A DNA stretch of 64,000 bases from Prosapia bicincta (Eukaryota; Arthropoda; Insecta; Hemiptera; Cercopidae). Position numbers and translations under genes: made by a program. This document shows positions 36,980 through 50,100 of this stretch, piece by piece (the first letter of the stretch is position 1; every line of letters begins with the position of its first letter). The stretch lies in assembly GCA_036971475.1 (NCBI GenBank), contig JBAIZL010000005.1:162886886-162950885 (forward strand), read 5' to 3'. The notes under the pieces were generated by a model. The model was not told the origin of the DNA. It ran no database searches and saw only the letters and a list, made by a program, of their open reading frames with translations.

Positions 36980-37251
36980 TTAGGCACGAACCAAGATGAT
37001 AAGCTAAGATGGAAGAACCACGTCAAAAAAAGGAAGGGAACTAGATAGCCTACCAAACGAAATATTGGCATTTGGGTACAACGTCCTAAAAGTTGTCATA
37101 AAATAATAAGTTAAAAAATTATAAACAGATTGTAAAGCCCCTCTGGCTATATGACAGTCAACTATTGCAATGAGCGAAATGTTAAATGTAGAAATTCTTC
37201 AGACGATTCAAAACAAGGTATTAAGTGTAACATATGAATTAAATTCCAATT
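36980..37251 (+). pseudogene. LINE reverse-transcriptase tail relic
   Basis: LGTNQDDKLRWKNHVKKRKG resembles the ylG..iD.kL.Wk.H segment at the end of many non-LTR RTs. About 150 bp later, VEILQTIQNKVLSVTYELN resembles the ..I..LQ..QNK.LR.I segment that follows it. Stops and frame changes separate them. The clade is not determinable. Confidence 0.35.
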
Positions 37252-38643
37252 GCAAATAAGTATGTTACATGATATATTTGTTGCTTATTGAATGTAGAAT
37301 CGGCTTGCTTGAAAGAAATTTTTGTTTTGCGAAAATGTTTCATCGACAGAGCTAGTAGGAGTAAGTCTCACAAACTTTCCTGAATGCACAAGGGCGTGGG
37401 TACTCCCGTGGGAACAAGTATATTTCATTTCCTCTCAAGGTACCTAAGAAGGAGAATCCACGGGCTGCTATAGTCAACATTTTTGTTAAGGTTTTAAATA
37501 ATGTACTTTTCTAAATTTATTTAAATGGGATATTTTATTAGTGGCTCTGTTACGCATAGTTTGTTGTTTCAAAACTCAAAAGTGAGCTAGTGTAATTAAT
37601 ATTAAATATTTTAACAAAGCCACGTGAGTGTAAGTGATTGCCAAAGGAATGTTTTAAATTTAATTTTTTTAAATATTTTTGGTTTCTATCAAATTAGTAA
37701 ATATAAAATAACAGAATGCATTAAACCTAGCTTTTTATCAGAGAACATTTTGAAAAGATGTAAACTTAAATATTTTAATTTGTTAAGTGACTAAGAGTAA
37801 TAAGCATATTATAAAATAAATATCCTATTTGGAATATAAAAAATTGTTTTGAAAACTAAACCTCCTTTACAAACAAAAACGAGAATTTAATGTAACCTGT
37901 CTTGATAGAGCTATTAAACAGACAGCCAGTCTGCCTGAGTTAATAGTTAGTTACAATTGTTTAGACAAACAATTGACCCGGCGAGTCTCAAGCAAGTACA
38001 AGTGGATAAAGGTAATTAAAGTTTTTTTAATAAGTCAAATCACTCTACAAACCTATTTACAAAAATCCGGGGGGGGGGGGGGTTACATCACGAGTATATT
38101 GAACATATTAGCTCACTGAGACGTAAACATTTTGAATATTATTTCTTAATGAAGAGAAGGTCACTATACTATGCTGTATTATTCTACTCATTACCTTTGG
38201 CTCTTTAGTGAAGCTAAACTGTTTAGAATAATGTGTTTTTTTTTATATTGATGAGCAGTTGTTCTTTGATAGTCTTGTTCTAATTTTTTTATATCATAAA
38301 TTTTTCCAAAAGATAATAAGTAATTACTATTTTTTTGTTTTTTGTGGGTTTATTTATTGTTTTTTTTGTTTATATTTTTTGTAACTATGCATTAGGCCTA
38401 AACCTTTTCTACATTTACGATAATACATATTTGAATAAATGCACTTTATTTTATTAAATCGTTTTTGTTGTATACGTTATTTTGGTGTCTATTGCTTGGG
38501 TTCTATAATTTATATTTCTTATTTAAATTACGTTTTAAAGGCTCTTTTTAAATTTTCTTGTTTAATGTTCCGTGATATTTTTTATTTCCAGCCTAAAATT
38601 TAAAGTAGATAATTTTTTTATTATTTGTGTAGCATTAATTTCG

Positions 38644-38645
<2 letters not shown>
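37252..38645. other. AT-rich stretch without a recognised gene
   Basis: Contains a pure run of 14 G at 38069-38082. The rest is T-rich with no recognised frame. Confidence 0.4.

Positions 38646-38690
<45 letters not shown>
38646..38690. repeat. (AT)n microsatellite
   Basis: About 22 AT units at the left of foldback 4. Confidence 0.95.
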
Positions 38691-38693
<3 letters not shown>

Positions 38694-38791
38694 AATAAGA
38701 CAAAATACAAATACAAGAATAATTTATTGTATTATTATAATAACTCTTGTATAATTATTCTTGTATTTGTATTTTGTCTTATTTCTTTATT
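38691..38791. repeat. Foldback repeat 4, flanked by (AT)n
   Basis: AAGACAAAATACAAATACAA and AGAATAATT face AATTATTCTTGTATTTGTAT and TTTGTCTTATT. The arms are about 40 bp and near perfect. It shares the CAAATACAAGAAT word with foldbacks 1 and 2 but has no hammerhead-like core. Confidence 0.85.
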
Positions 38792-38812
38792 CATACACAA
38801 GAATACACATTG

Positions 38813-38814
38813 TG

Positions 38815-38875
<61 letters not shown>
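38813..38875. repeat. (GT)n(AT)n microsatellite
   Basis: About 8 GT units followed by about 22 AT units. Confidence 0.95.
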
Positions 38876-41800
38876 CACTTTTTCCAGATGTGTTTTTTCT
38901 TTTAACCTTTCTCTATTGTTAAATGCAATTTTAAGTACTCTATCTCTTATATTACATTGTACTAAATCATTTTCTAGTTAGAGAGTGGTTTCCTTTCTTT
39001 TTGTTTTACTTTTGTTCCATTTCTATACATTGTTTTCTTTTGTTATTTTGAACATTCAAGTTTTACTGTGAGCTTTGTACTAGCTCCTGTATATAATTGT
39101 CTATTTATATTTCTTAATGGTCTTTATTGTTAATATACTAAATTTAATAGTTGCTTATACTTATTAAAGTTTTTAGGGAGTTTATGTAATCTAAAAATTC
39201 TATGATAACATTTAAAATAAAAGTATAAATTACCTGGATCTCTGTAGAATATGAACAAGCCTTTTGTGTTAACTTCTGCATCAGGGTGTTCAATATATGT
39301 TTCGTTTGTTTTTTTCCGTCTTCCATACTTATTACAAACAGTTCATTTTATTTTATTATTTCCGTTCTTGTTGTATACATTATTTTTTTTTGTTGCATCA
39401 ATTTTGTTGCTACTAATTATATTGGTTATTTAGACTTGCTTTTACTTATATTATTTTTTAATATCTCGTCATATTATTTATTTTTAGTCGAAAACACAAC
39501 CTATCCATTTTATATTACTTTGTCTATTTAAGAAGCAAATTTTTACAGCTTTAAATTGGTTTCTAACTTTCCTATTAATTTTCTCAGTTGTCTATTTTTA
39601 TCAAATGTTTTTTTCCATTCTCGTTTCTGTGTTGTTAAAAATAAATTTAAGCATTATGTTTATTATTGCATTGTAGGCAGTCATTTTGTTATGAGAGGGC
39701 TGCGTTAACTCAACGTGGTATACCTTTACCCAGATTGCTGATGTATCAACTCATACACAAGTTGTGGTTTTTTCCTACTAGTATGTGTTGTTTTTTATTA
39801 TTTTCAATATCCAAGTTTCTCTGTGAACTTAGTTATAGTTCTTGTACTTTATTTTCTATTTATAATTGGTAATAGGCTTTATTTTTTAAAAATATTTGTT
39901 AATCTCGGGTGTTTATTAATTTTTTATAAATAAAATTAATGTTTTTATTATTATATAATATATATTTTAAAAATTGTCCGTATTTATCTTAGGTTTGGTT
40001 ATTTTAAGAGATTTGGTTAATCTTAAAAGTTCAATGATAATATTAGTGTAGCAAAATCGAAATAAATTCTGTCCCTCCCTTTCATACAAGTAACTTTAGT
40101 TACTATGACATGGCATATAATAAAGTGAGTTCATTTTATGCCAGTGTGTTAGAATAGTACCTTCTCGGACAGAAGTTTAGCTTAACGTTCATTTTTAGGA
40201 ATAAAACCGGAGACTCGAACGATTAAGTATCAAATTCTAACTAGAAATGACTTGCCCGGATTGCATGCCGACTGCCCAGTGACCTTGAGTTAAACATACG
40301 CTCGGTAAATCGACGTTTCCTCGGCTAAGGGGAAGGGGTGGCATGATCCAGAACGGGGTTTTCTTGATTATGTTGTTTTAAAGTCATCGTAACTGACTAA
40401 ATGACGTCACACTGGGATGATATTGCGTAAAATTAAACAGCTAAAGGTTAAAGTAATTGATGGGCTTTCAGTAAGTCTAAAAAAAGCTTTTCGCTAATAT
40501 AATAAATATTTTAGCTGTATTTTCCTGACTAAGCTTGTGAGTCAACTTTATGCTGGCCGTCTGCTGAGTATTAAACTGGTGCTTGACCTTGATTCTCAAG
40601 ACCTGTTTTGAGCCAAAGCTTTATCAAAATTTGAGCTCCGTGTAAAACTAGATGCCTGTAACGCTTAGTATAGTACAATTTCTTAATAACTAACACAAGG
40701 AAACCATTTTCAGAAGTACATTTATACTTCAGTATTTCTAGACATAGTTACTTGTAACAGAAATGTACATCAGGTGTTGATTTATAATGATTAAATTAGT
40801 TTTATTGTGGTCATTGATTTTGTTTATTGAGCTTAGTTAGTCCATACTGCACAGTTATTCAATCATTAATATTAAATTATTTATTGTAAACAAATAAGAT
40901 TTCTCAAACTACTGAGACATTAATAGATTGCGCAATAAACACAAGGACATCTTTGGATTAAAACATGATTGTGCTCGTAAGTAACCGCATAAAGGTCCCA
41001 AGGATCACTCATGAGCATTCATTGTGCGTGATAATATTTTATATTGTAATAAAAAAAATGTACTTCTACATTGCAAACACATTTATTTCCTTGTAACTGG
41101 CATTTACATATTACACAGTCGTTACGATTAAAAACTGTTTATGCGTAAAAAAACCTATAGGCCTAATTATACTTCCTTTGTTAAAGAAGGAAAACTAAGA
41201 AAGAAATCATGAATGATATTATTGGTAATTATATTTCGTTACAATAATGCATTGGTCCAGATGGGCACAAAGAGCTGTAACGTTCAAACGTCAGCGGAAA
41301 TATTAAATGAACTGGTTATGCATTGTTGTCTTGCGCTATTCTTTGGGATCTGGTGTATTATTATCGCATTAAGCAATCGAAATGTATGATGTGTAAGCAA
41401 CTTGTTCACACACAAGTGCTACAAATTACTTGGCATTACTCCGTCAAATCTTACTTAGATACAATGCAAGGTTAAAACAATCTAGTGCATGACAGCCATC
41501 TGCAACACTCACAAATAACACGTGAGTGTCTACAGTGCATCCGAGCTTTACACTTAAGCAGTTTGTCCCTATCTACCTCTAATGGTGAAAGACCTATATT
41601 TTGTAAAAGACAGTGTCTAAATGTTGTATATTTCTAAATGCGTTATGTTTATTAATATTCTAAAGTTTTTTAATACTCTGTGTTTGGTCACGCACTTTAT
41701 GCTTACTTGTTTACGTTGAAGTAAATTTCTTTAAAGATGACCCAATTTTAACTATAAGAAATATATTACGACTTAATCAAGATTTAACAAAATGATAATA

Positions 41801-42330
41801 TATACCAATCACATGCTATCTAATAATTATATTATAGCACTTTCTACCAAAATTGCGGACCATTTATAGATCTGTTATTTCATGTGCAGTGTTTCAGGGC
41901 ATCCCGATCTAGTGACGTTGATAGAAAGTAGTCAAGTAGGGGATCAACGTTCCCTATGTTCGGCCATGTTAACTCAGGTACATTTATCTCATGAACCACT
42001 AAAGATACAACTATCAAATGTTGCACAGTTTTTATATGGTTCTTTGTACATGTCTTAACCAGAGGATATTTTAAAATATTGTTTTAGTCATGAGATATGA
42101 TTTTTTTCTAAGCCCTTTTTAAATTGTAATGTTTTTATGTATACAAGTATTTATAACATATAAAAATATGTTGCCAAATTGTATCATTGTAGCTTGAATG
42201 GTTCCTCAGAAAAGTGTACCTAAAGTTTAAAAACAAGGGTTTCGGGAATCGCGGAAATAAAGTTAGACGTGCACTGAACAGGTTAGTTACATACTTTTAA
42301 TAATCCTGCTGCATATGAGGGGTTGTCTAG
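38876..42330. other. Stretch without a recognised gene
   Basis: 38880-40060 is strongly T-rich. 40190-40360 is GC-richer and contains, on the minus strand, a GTTCGAGTCTCC word resembling a tRNA B box but no convincing partner A box. No splice-bounded nompC exon was found. Confidence 0.4.
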
Positions 42331-43010
42331 TCATTCCTCCTCTTCGAATTCATCTTCCAATTTCCTCCTTTTCAAACTTCTTTCTTGTCTACACTTCTTT
42401 TTCAATTCGTCATTTGCTTTATCTGCTTCTTTACACGCATTATGTCAAGCACCTTCATTGCTTTTACACAATTTTCACCAGCTTTTAAGCCCATAAGTTT
42501 GAACACAAAGCACTTTGAAATGTTCCTCTTGTTGTAACAAGCAATTGTATCATATACACCAAGTTTTAGTGTGTTGATCCTCACATAAACTCTTTTTGGG
42601 ACGCGGCTCCAAATTACGTTATTGAGGGACTCACTTATGTTCTGAGTTCCACCATGCGCGCACTTACTCAACAGAATGAGGTTTGACAGATCTTTGAATA
42701 CCTGTTTGATTTCAAGCAAAACAGCTTTTGGTAGGTGAGTGTGTTCTGCATGTTTATATGGAACACCATCTCTTACTGATTGTTGGTATTCACACCAGGA
42801 ATTTTCATCTTTTGGACATAAGTTCTGAATCAGTTGAGCCTAAGTGGAAGTGTTCTGACCATATGGTTTGTCTCATTGCTTCCACACCTATTTTACAATT
42901 TCTTCTTATAGCAAGGCGTTAGTACAGTTGTATGGTGTTTATATCTGCATCTGTAAGCCTTCCCCGGCCAATAATAGTTTTGCTGTGAGATAATTTTTTT
43001 TTAGAGTTTC
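42331..43010 (-). pseudogene. Mutator-like transposase relic (arthropod type)
   Basis: The minus strand reads KTIIGRGRLTDADINTIQLY, a stop, then RLAIRRNCKIGVEAMRQTIW, then (with frame changes) DENSWCEYQQSVRDG, and then an open 105-codon block. That block holds SNLILLSKCAHGGTQNISES, NNVIWSRVPKRVYV and LGVYDTIACYN. Its tail continues in another frame, ANDELKKKCRQERSLKRRKL, to a TGA at 42331. From memory this order (GRG.LTD, CP...SWC.YQ, KC.HG.TQN..ES.N..IW...PK) is that of the Mutator-like transposase domain family of arthropods. The catalytic N-terminal half is missing and at least one stop and two frameshifts are present, so it is dead. Confidence 0.65.
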
Positions 43011-43972
43011 TCAATTTGTATGCTCTAAGACGAGTAGAAGAAAAACAAATCCGTCTAAATCAGTGTTCAGTGCCTCTTGAATATCTTGTTCATAGACAAA
43101 GTAATGCTGTATAAAGTTAATATATATTGCGATGTACATGCTTTTACACAGAGTGTAGCATGAGCTCAAATTTTGTCGCGCAAAACTTTCATGAACACCC
43201 GAATATATATTTTTATTACATAGCGAAGGAACAATGCAAATTATGTATATCATTTTAAAGAGTAAATTCTAAGCTATATTTTAATGCAAAAATTGTATTT
43301 TTTTCATCACTTTAGTCCCCTTAATACTGTAGCAATTGAGAATGAAAATAAAATAAAATAATTAAGTTAGAACAAATGCACAAAGAAAGTACGACAATTT
43401 ATTCAGAAGAAAGCAGCAATAGCTTCGAAAAAAATAATATTAGTTGAATAAGTCTTAACGATACTCTACGATAGAAAGAAATTAAATTAAATTAAGAGTG
43501 TTTTCGTAACGCAAAATAAAATTCTATAATGAACTCAAAGAGCCAAACACTTTCACGAAACTGCAATTAAAAAAAAAAAAATTACTCAAGATAAATTATT
43601 CTGGTAGAGACAGAAACATTGTAATGTACGTTAAACAAACAAAATGTAGTTTATTTAGGCCATTTAAAAATTAGTAAAGGCTGAATCTAAACGTTTTTAA
43701 TTTACAAAAATAATTTAAAGTGTAATCAGGATGGTGTTCAAAATATTTATTACACTTTAACCTATATTTTATTTTGTAATTAAAACTGAAGTGAGTATTA
43801 AAATATAACTAAAACAATGTGTATTCTTTATATGTGTTTAGGTTTGTGACCTAAACAATGTATATCCTTTTAGAAAACTCAAAGATTCTCCTTAGTAAAT
43901 CCCCACTGCAGTTACAAACAATATTATTTAGGATCATTAATTCTAATCAGTTTGTCAATTTATTAAATAAGT
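43011..43972. other. AT-rich stretch without a recognised gene
   Basis: No gene or repeat is identifiable. It may include more decayed transposon sequence upstream of the Mutator-like relic. Confidence 0.4.
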
Positions 43973-44112
43973 GTGAAATTCATAGACAGCGTAATTCACG
44001 AGGATGTGGCAACACTACGCAAGCTCATTCTACATGTTACAATAAAGGAAAACGTTCTAAAAAACATAGATCCGGAAACGATTCGTAAGCGAGTCACGGC
44101 ACCTAAACATTT
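43973..44112 (+). other. Open fragment abutting the satellite, identity unknown
   Basis: One plus frame reads VKFIDSVIHEDVATLRKLIL and then KENVLKNIDPETIRKRVTAP before it runs into the first satellite monomer. The composition looks protein-like (charged, helix-forming). I do not recognise it. It has no start codon or splice site I can defend, so it may be a transposon fragment or chance. Confidence 0.25.
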
Positions 44113-47100
44113 GGCCCGTATTTCCACGACCAAAACTCCAGTGGACTAAGGTATAGTGTTCTGGGTGGTCAATTTTTAGGACCCCCACGACTAAAACTCC
44201 AGTGGAGTAAGGTAGAGCGGTCAATTTATAGGACCTCCACGACCAAAACTCCAGTGGAGTAGGGTATTATGATCTAGGTGACCAATTTATAGGACCTTTA
44301 CGACCAAAACCCTAGTGGGGTAAGGTATAGTGTTCTGGGTGGCCAATTTATAGGACCTCCAAGACCAAAACCCTAGTGGGGTAAGGTATAGTGTTCTTGA
44401 ACGCCAATTTATAGGACATCCACGACCAAAACCATAGTGGGGTAAGGTATAGTGTTCTGGGTGGCCAATTTATAGGACCTCCTCGACCAAAACTCTAGTG
44501 GGGTAAGGTATAGTGTTCTGGGTGTTCAATTTATAGGACCTCCACGACCAAAACCTTAGTGGGGTAAGGTATAGTGTTCTGGGTGGCCAATTTATAGAAC
44601 CTCCACGACCAAAACCCTTGTGGGGTAAGGCATAGTGTTATGGGTGTTCAATCTATAGGACCTCCACGACCAAAACCCTAGTGGGGTAAGGTATAGTGTT
44701 CTGGGTGGCCAATTTATAGGACCTCCACGACAAAAACCCTAGTGGGGTAAGGTATAGTGTTCTGGGTCGCCAATTTATAGGACATCAACGACCAAAACCA
44801 TAGTGGGGTAAGGTATAGTGTTCTGGGTGGCCAATTTATAGGACCTCCACGACCAAAACCTTAGTGGGGTAAGGTATAGTGTTCTGGGTGATCAATTTAT
44901 AGGACCTCCACGACCAAAACATTAGTGGGGTAAGGTATAGAGTTCTAGGTTGCCAATTTATAGAACCTCCACGACCAAAACCCTAGTGGGGTAAGGTATA
45001 GTGTTCTGGGTGTTCAATCTATAGGACCTCCACGACCAAAACCCTAGTGGGGTAAGGTATAGTGTTCTGGGTGGCCAATTTATAGAACCTCCACGACCAA
45101 AACAATTGTGGGGTAAGGTATAGTGTTATGGGTGTTCAATCTATAGGACCTCCACGACCAAAACCCTAGTGGGGTAAGGTATAGTGTTCTGGGTGTCCAA
45201 TTTATAGGACCTCCACGACCAAAACCTTAGTGGGGTAAGGTATAGTGTTCTGGGTGGCCAATTTATAGGACCTCCACGAAAAAAACCCTAGTGGGGTAAG
45301 GCATAGTGTTCTGGGTGGCCAATTTATAGGACATCCACGACCAAAGCCCTAGTGAGGTAGGGTATAGTGTTCCGGGTGGCCAATTTATAGGACCTCCACG
45401 ACCAAAACCCTAGTGGGGTAAGGTATAGTGTTCGGGGTCGCCAATTTATAGGACATCCACGACCAAAACCATTGTGGGGTAAGGTATAGTGTTCTGGGTG
45501 GCCAATTTATAGGACCTCCACGACCAAAACCTTAGTGGGGTAAGGTATAGTGTTCTGGGTGTTCAATTTATAGGACCTCCACGAACAAAACCTTAGTGGG
45601 GTAAGGTATAGTGTTCTGGGTTGCACATTTATAGAACCTCGACTACCAAAACTCTAGTGGGGTAAGGTATAGTGTTCTGGGTGTTCAATTTATAGGACCT
45701 CCACTACCAAAACCCTAGTGGAGTAAGGTATAGTGTTCTGGGTGGCCAATTTATAGGACCTCCACGACCAAAACTCTAGTGGGGTAAGGTATAGTGTTCT
45801 GGGTGGCCAATTTATAGGACCTCCACGACCAAAACCCTAGTGGGGTAAGGTATAGTGTTCTGGGTGACCAATATATAGGACCTCCACGACCAAAACCCTA
45901 GTGGGGTAAGGTATAGTGTTCTGGGTGGCCAATTTATAGGACCTCCACGACCAAAACCATAGTGGGGTAAGGTATAGTGTTCTGGGTGGCCAATGTATAG
46001 GACCTCCACCACCAAAACTCTAGTGGGGTAAGGTATACTGTTCTGGATGGCCAATTTATAGGACCTCCACGACCAAAATCCTAGTGAGGTAAGGTATAGT
46101 GTTCTGGGTGTTCAATTTATAGGACCTCCACGACCAAAATCCTAGTGGGGTAAGGTATAGTGTTCTGGGTGGCAAATTTATAGGACCTCCACGACCAACA
46201 CCCTAGTGGGGTAAGGTATAGTGTTCTGGGTGTTCAATCTATAGGACCTCTACGACCAAAACCCTAGTCGGGTAAGGTATAGTGTTCTGGATGGCCAATT
46301 TATATGACGTACACGACCAAAACTCTAGTGGGGTAAGGTATAGTGTTCTGGGTGGCCAATTTATAGGACTTCCAAGACCAAAACTCTAGTGCGGTAAGGT
46401 ATAGTGTTCTGGGTGGCCAATTTATAGGACCTCTACGACCAAAACCGTAGTGGGGTAAGGTATAGTGTTCTGGGTGGCCAATTTATAGGACCTCCACGAC
46501 CGAACCCCTAGTGGGGTAAGGTGTAGTGTTCTGGGTGTCCAATTTATAGGACCTCCACGACCAAAACCCTAGTGGGGTAAGGTATAGTGTTCTAGGTGGC
46601 AAATTTATAGGACCTCCACGACCAAAACCCTAGTGGGGTAAGGTATAGTGTTCTGGGTGGCCAAGTTATAGGACCTCCACGACCAAAACTCTAGTGGGGT
46701 AAGGTATAGTGTTCTGGGTGTTTAATTTATAGGACCTCCACGACCAAAACCCTAGTGGGATAAGGTATAGTGTTCTGGGTGTTTAATTTATAGGACCTCC
46801 ACGACCAAAACTCTAGTGGGGTAAGGTATAGTGTTCTGGGTGGCCAATTTATAGGACCTCCACGACCAAAACCTTAGTGAGGTAGGGTATAGTGTTCCGG
46901 GTGGCCAATTTATAGGACCTCCACGACCAAAACCCTAGTGGGGTAAGGTATAGTGTTCTGGGTCGCCAATTTATAGGACATCCACGACCAAAACCATAGT
47001 GGGGTAAGGTATAGTGTTCTGGGTGGCCAAATTATAGGACCTCCACGACCAAAACCTTAGTGGGGTAAGGTATAGTGTTCTGGGTGTTCAATTTATAGGA

Positions 47101-50100
47101 CCTCCACGACCAAAACCTTAGTGGGGTAAGGTATAGTGTTCTGGGTTGCACATTTATAGAACCTCCACTACCAAAACTCTAGTGGGGTAAGGTATGGTGT
47201 TCTGGGTGTTCAATTTATAGGACCTCCACTACCAAAACCCTAGTGGAGTAAGGTATAGTGTTCTGGGTGGCCAATTTATAGGACCTCCACGACCAAAACT
47301 CTAGTGGGGTAAGGTATAGTGTTCTGGGTGGCCAATTTATAGGACCTCCACGACCAAAATGCTAGTGGGGTAAGGTATAGCGTTCTGGATGGCCAATTTA
47401 TAGGACCTCCACGACCAAAACCCTAGTGGGGTAAGGTATAGTGTTCTGGGTGGCCAATTTATAGGACCTCCACGACTAAAACCCTAGTGGGGTAAGGTAT
47501 AGTGTTCTGGGTGACCAATATATAGGACCTCCACGACCAAAACCCTAGTGGGGTAAGGTATAGTGTTCTGGGTGGCCAATTTATAGGACCTCCACGACCA
47601 AAACCATAGTGGGGTAAGGTATAGTTTTCTGGGTGGCCAATGTATAGGACCTCCACCACCAAAACTCTAGTGGGGTAAGGTATACTGTTCTGGATGGCCA
47701 ATTTATAGGACCTACACGACCAAAACTCTAGTGGGGTAAGGTATAGTGTTCTGGGTGTTCAATTTATAGGACCTCCACGACCAAAATCCTAGTGAGGTAA
47801 GGTATAGTGTTCTGGGTGGCCAATTTATAGTACCTCCACGACCAAAACTCTAGTGGCTTAAGGTATGGTGTTCTGGGTGGCCAATTTATAGGACCTCCAC
47901 GAGCAAAACCCTAGTGGGGTAAGGTATAGTGTTGTGGGTGGCCAATTTATAGGACCTCCATGACCAAACCCCTAGTGGGGTAAGGTATAGTGTTCTGGGT
48001 GTTCAATCTATAGGACCTCCACGACCAAAACCCTAGTGGGGTAAGGTATAGTGTTCTGGGTGGCCAATTTATAGAACCTCCACGACCAAAACAATTGTGG
48101 GGTAAGGTATAGTGTTATGGGTGTTCAATCTATAGGACCTCCACGACAAAAACCCTAGTGGGGTAAGGTATAGTGTTCTGGGTCGCCAATTTATAGGACA
48201 TCAACGACCAAAACCATAGTGGGATAAGGTATAGTGTTCTGGGTGGCCAATTTATAGGACCTCCACGACCAAAACCTTAGTGGGGTAAGGTATAGTGTTC
48301 TGGGTGATCAATTTATAGGACCTCCACGACCAAAACCTTAGTGGGGTAAGGTATAGAGTTCTAGGTTGCCAATTTATAGAACCTCCACGACCAAAACCCT
48401 AGTGGGGTAAGGTATATTGTTCTGGGTGTTCAATCTATAGGACCTCCACGACCAAAACCCTAGTGGGGTAAGGTATAGTGTTCTGGGTGGCCAATTTATA
48501 GAACCTCCACGACCAAAACAATTGTGGGGTAAGGTATAGTGTTATGGGTGTTCAATCTATAGGACCTCCACGACCAAAACCCTAGTGGGGTAAGGTATAG
48601 TGTTCTGGGTGTCCAATTTATAGGACCTCCACGACCAAAACCTTAGTGGGGTAAGGTATAGTGTTCTGGGTGGCCAATTTATAGGACCTCCACGAAAAAA
48701 ACCCTAGTGGGGTAAGGCATAGTGTTCTGGGTGGCCAATTTATAGGACATCCACGACCAAAGCCCTAGTGAGGTAGGGTATAGTGTTCCGGGTGGCCAAT
48801 TTATAGGACCTCCACGACCAAAACCCTAGTGGGGTAAGGTATAGTGTTCGGGGTCGCCAATTTATAGGACATCCACGACCAAAACCATTGTGGGGTAAGG
48901 TATAGTGTTCTGGGTGGCCAATTTATAGGACCTCCACGACCAAAACCTTAGTGGGGTAAGGTATAGTGTTCTGGGTGTTCAATTTATAGGACCTCCACGA
49001 ACAAAACCTTAGTGGGGTAAAGTATAGTGTTCTGGGTTGCACATTTATAGAACCTCGACTACCAAAACTCTAGTGGGGTAAGGTATAGTGTTCTGGGTGT
49101 TCAATTTATAGGACCTCCACTACCAAAACCCTAGTGGAGTAAGGTATAGTGTTCTGGGTGGCCAATTTATAGGACCTCCACGACCAAAACTCTAGTGGGG
49201 TAAGGTATAGTGTTCTGGGTGGCCAATTTATAGGACCTCCACGACCAAAACCCTAGTGGGGTAAGGTATAGTGTTCTGGGTGACCAATATATAGGACCTC
49301 CACGACCAAAACCCTAGTGGGGTAAGGTATAGTGTTCTGGGTGGCCAATTTATAGGACCTCCACGACCAAAACCATAGTGGGGTAAGGTATAGTGTTCTG
49401 GGTGGCCAATGTATAGGACCTCCACCACCAAAACTCTAGTGGGGTAAGGTATACTGTTCTGGATGGCCAATTTATAGGACCTCCACGACCAAAATCCTAG
49501 TGAGGTAAGGTATAGTGTTCTGGGTGTTCAATTTATAGGACCTCCACGACCAAAATCCTAGTGGGGTAAGGTATAGTGTTCTGGGTGGCAAATTTATAGG
49601 ACCTCCACGACCAACACCCTAGTGGGGTAAGGTATAGTGTTCTGGGTGTTCAATCTATAGGACCTCTACGACCAAAACCCTAGTCGGGTAAGGTATAGTG
49701 TTCTGGATGGCCAATTTATATGACGTACACGACCAAAACTCTAGTGGGGTAAGGTATAGTGTTCTGGGTGGCCAATTTATAGGACTTCCAAGACCAAAAC
49801 TCTAGTGCGGTAAGGTATAGTGTTCTGGGTGGCCAATTTATAGGACCTCTACGACCAAAACCGTAGTGGGGTAAGGTATAGTGTTCTGGGTGGCCAATTT
49901 ATAGGACCTCCACGACCGAACCCCTAGTGGGGTAAGGTGTAGTGTTCTGGGTGTCCAATTTATAGGACCTCCACGACCAAAACCCTAGTGGGGTAAGGTA
50001 TAGTGTTCTAGGTGGCAAATTTATAGGACCTCCACGACCAAAACCCTAGTGGGGTAAGGTATAGTGTTCTGGGTGGCCAAGTTATAGGACCTCCACGACC

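Noticed and set aside
40190..40360. tRNA gene or SINE on the minus strand
   Set aside because: Only a B-box-like word is seen; there is no A box at suitable distance and no cloverleaf pairing.
43858..44088. A 76-codon plus frame before the satellite
   Set aside because: Composition is not protein-like. A different frame of the same DNA (from 43973) looks better but is also unproven.
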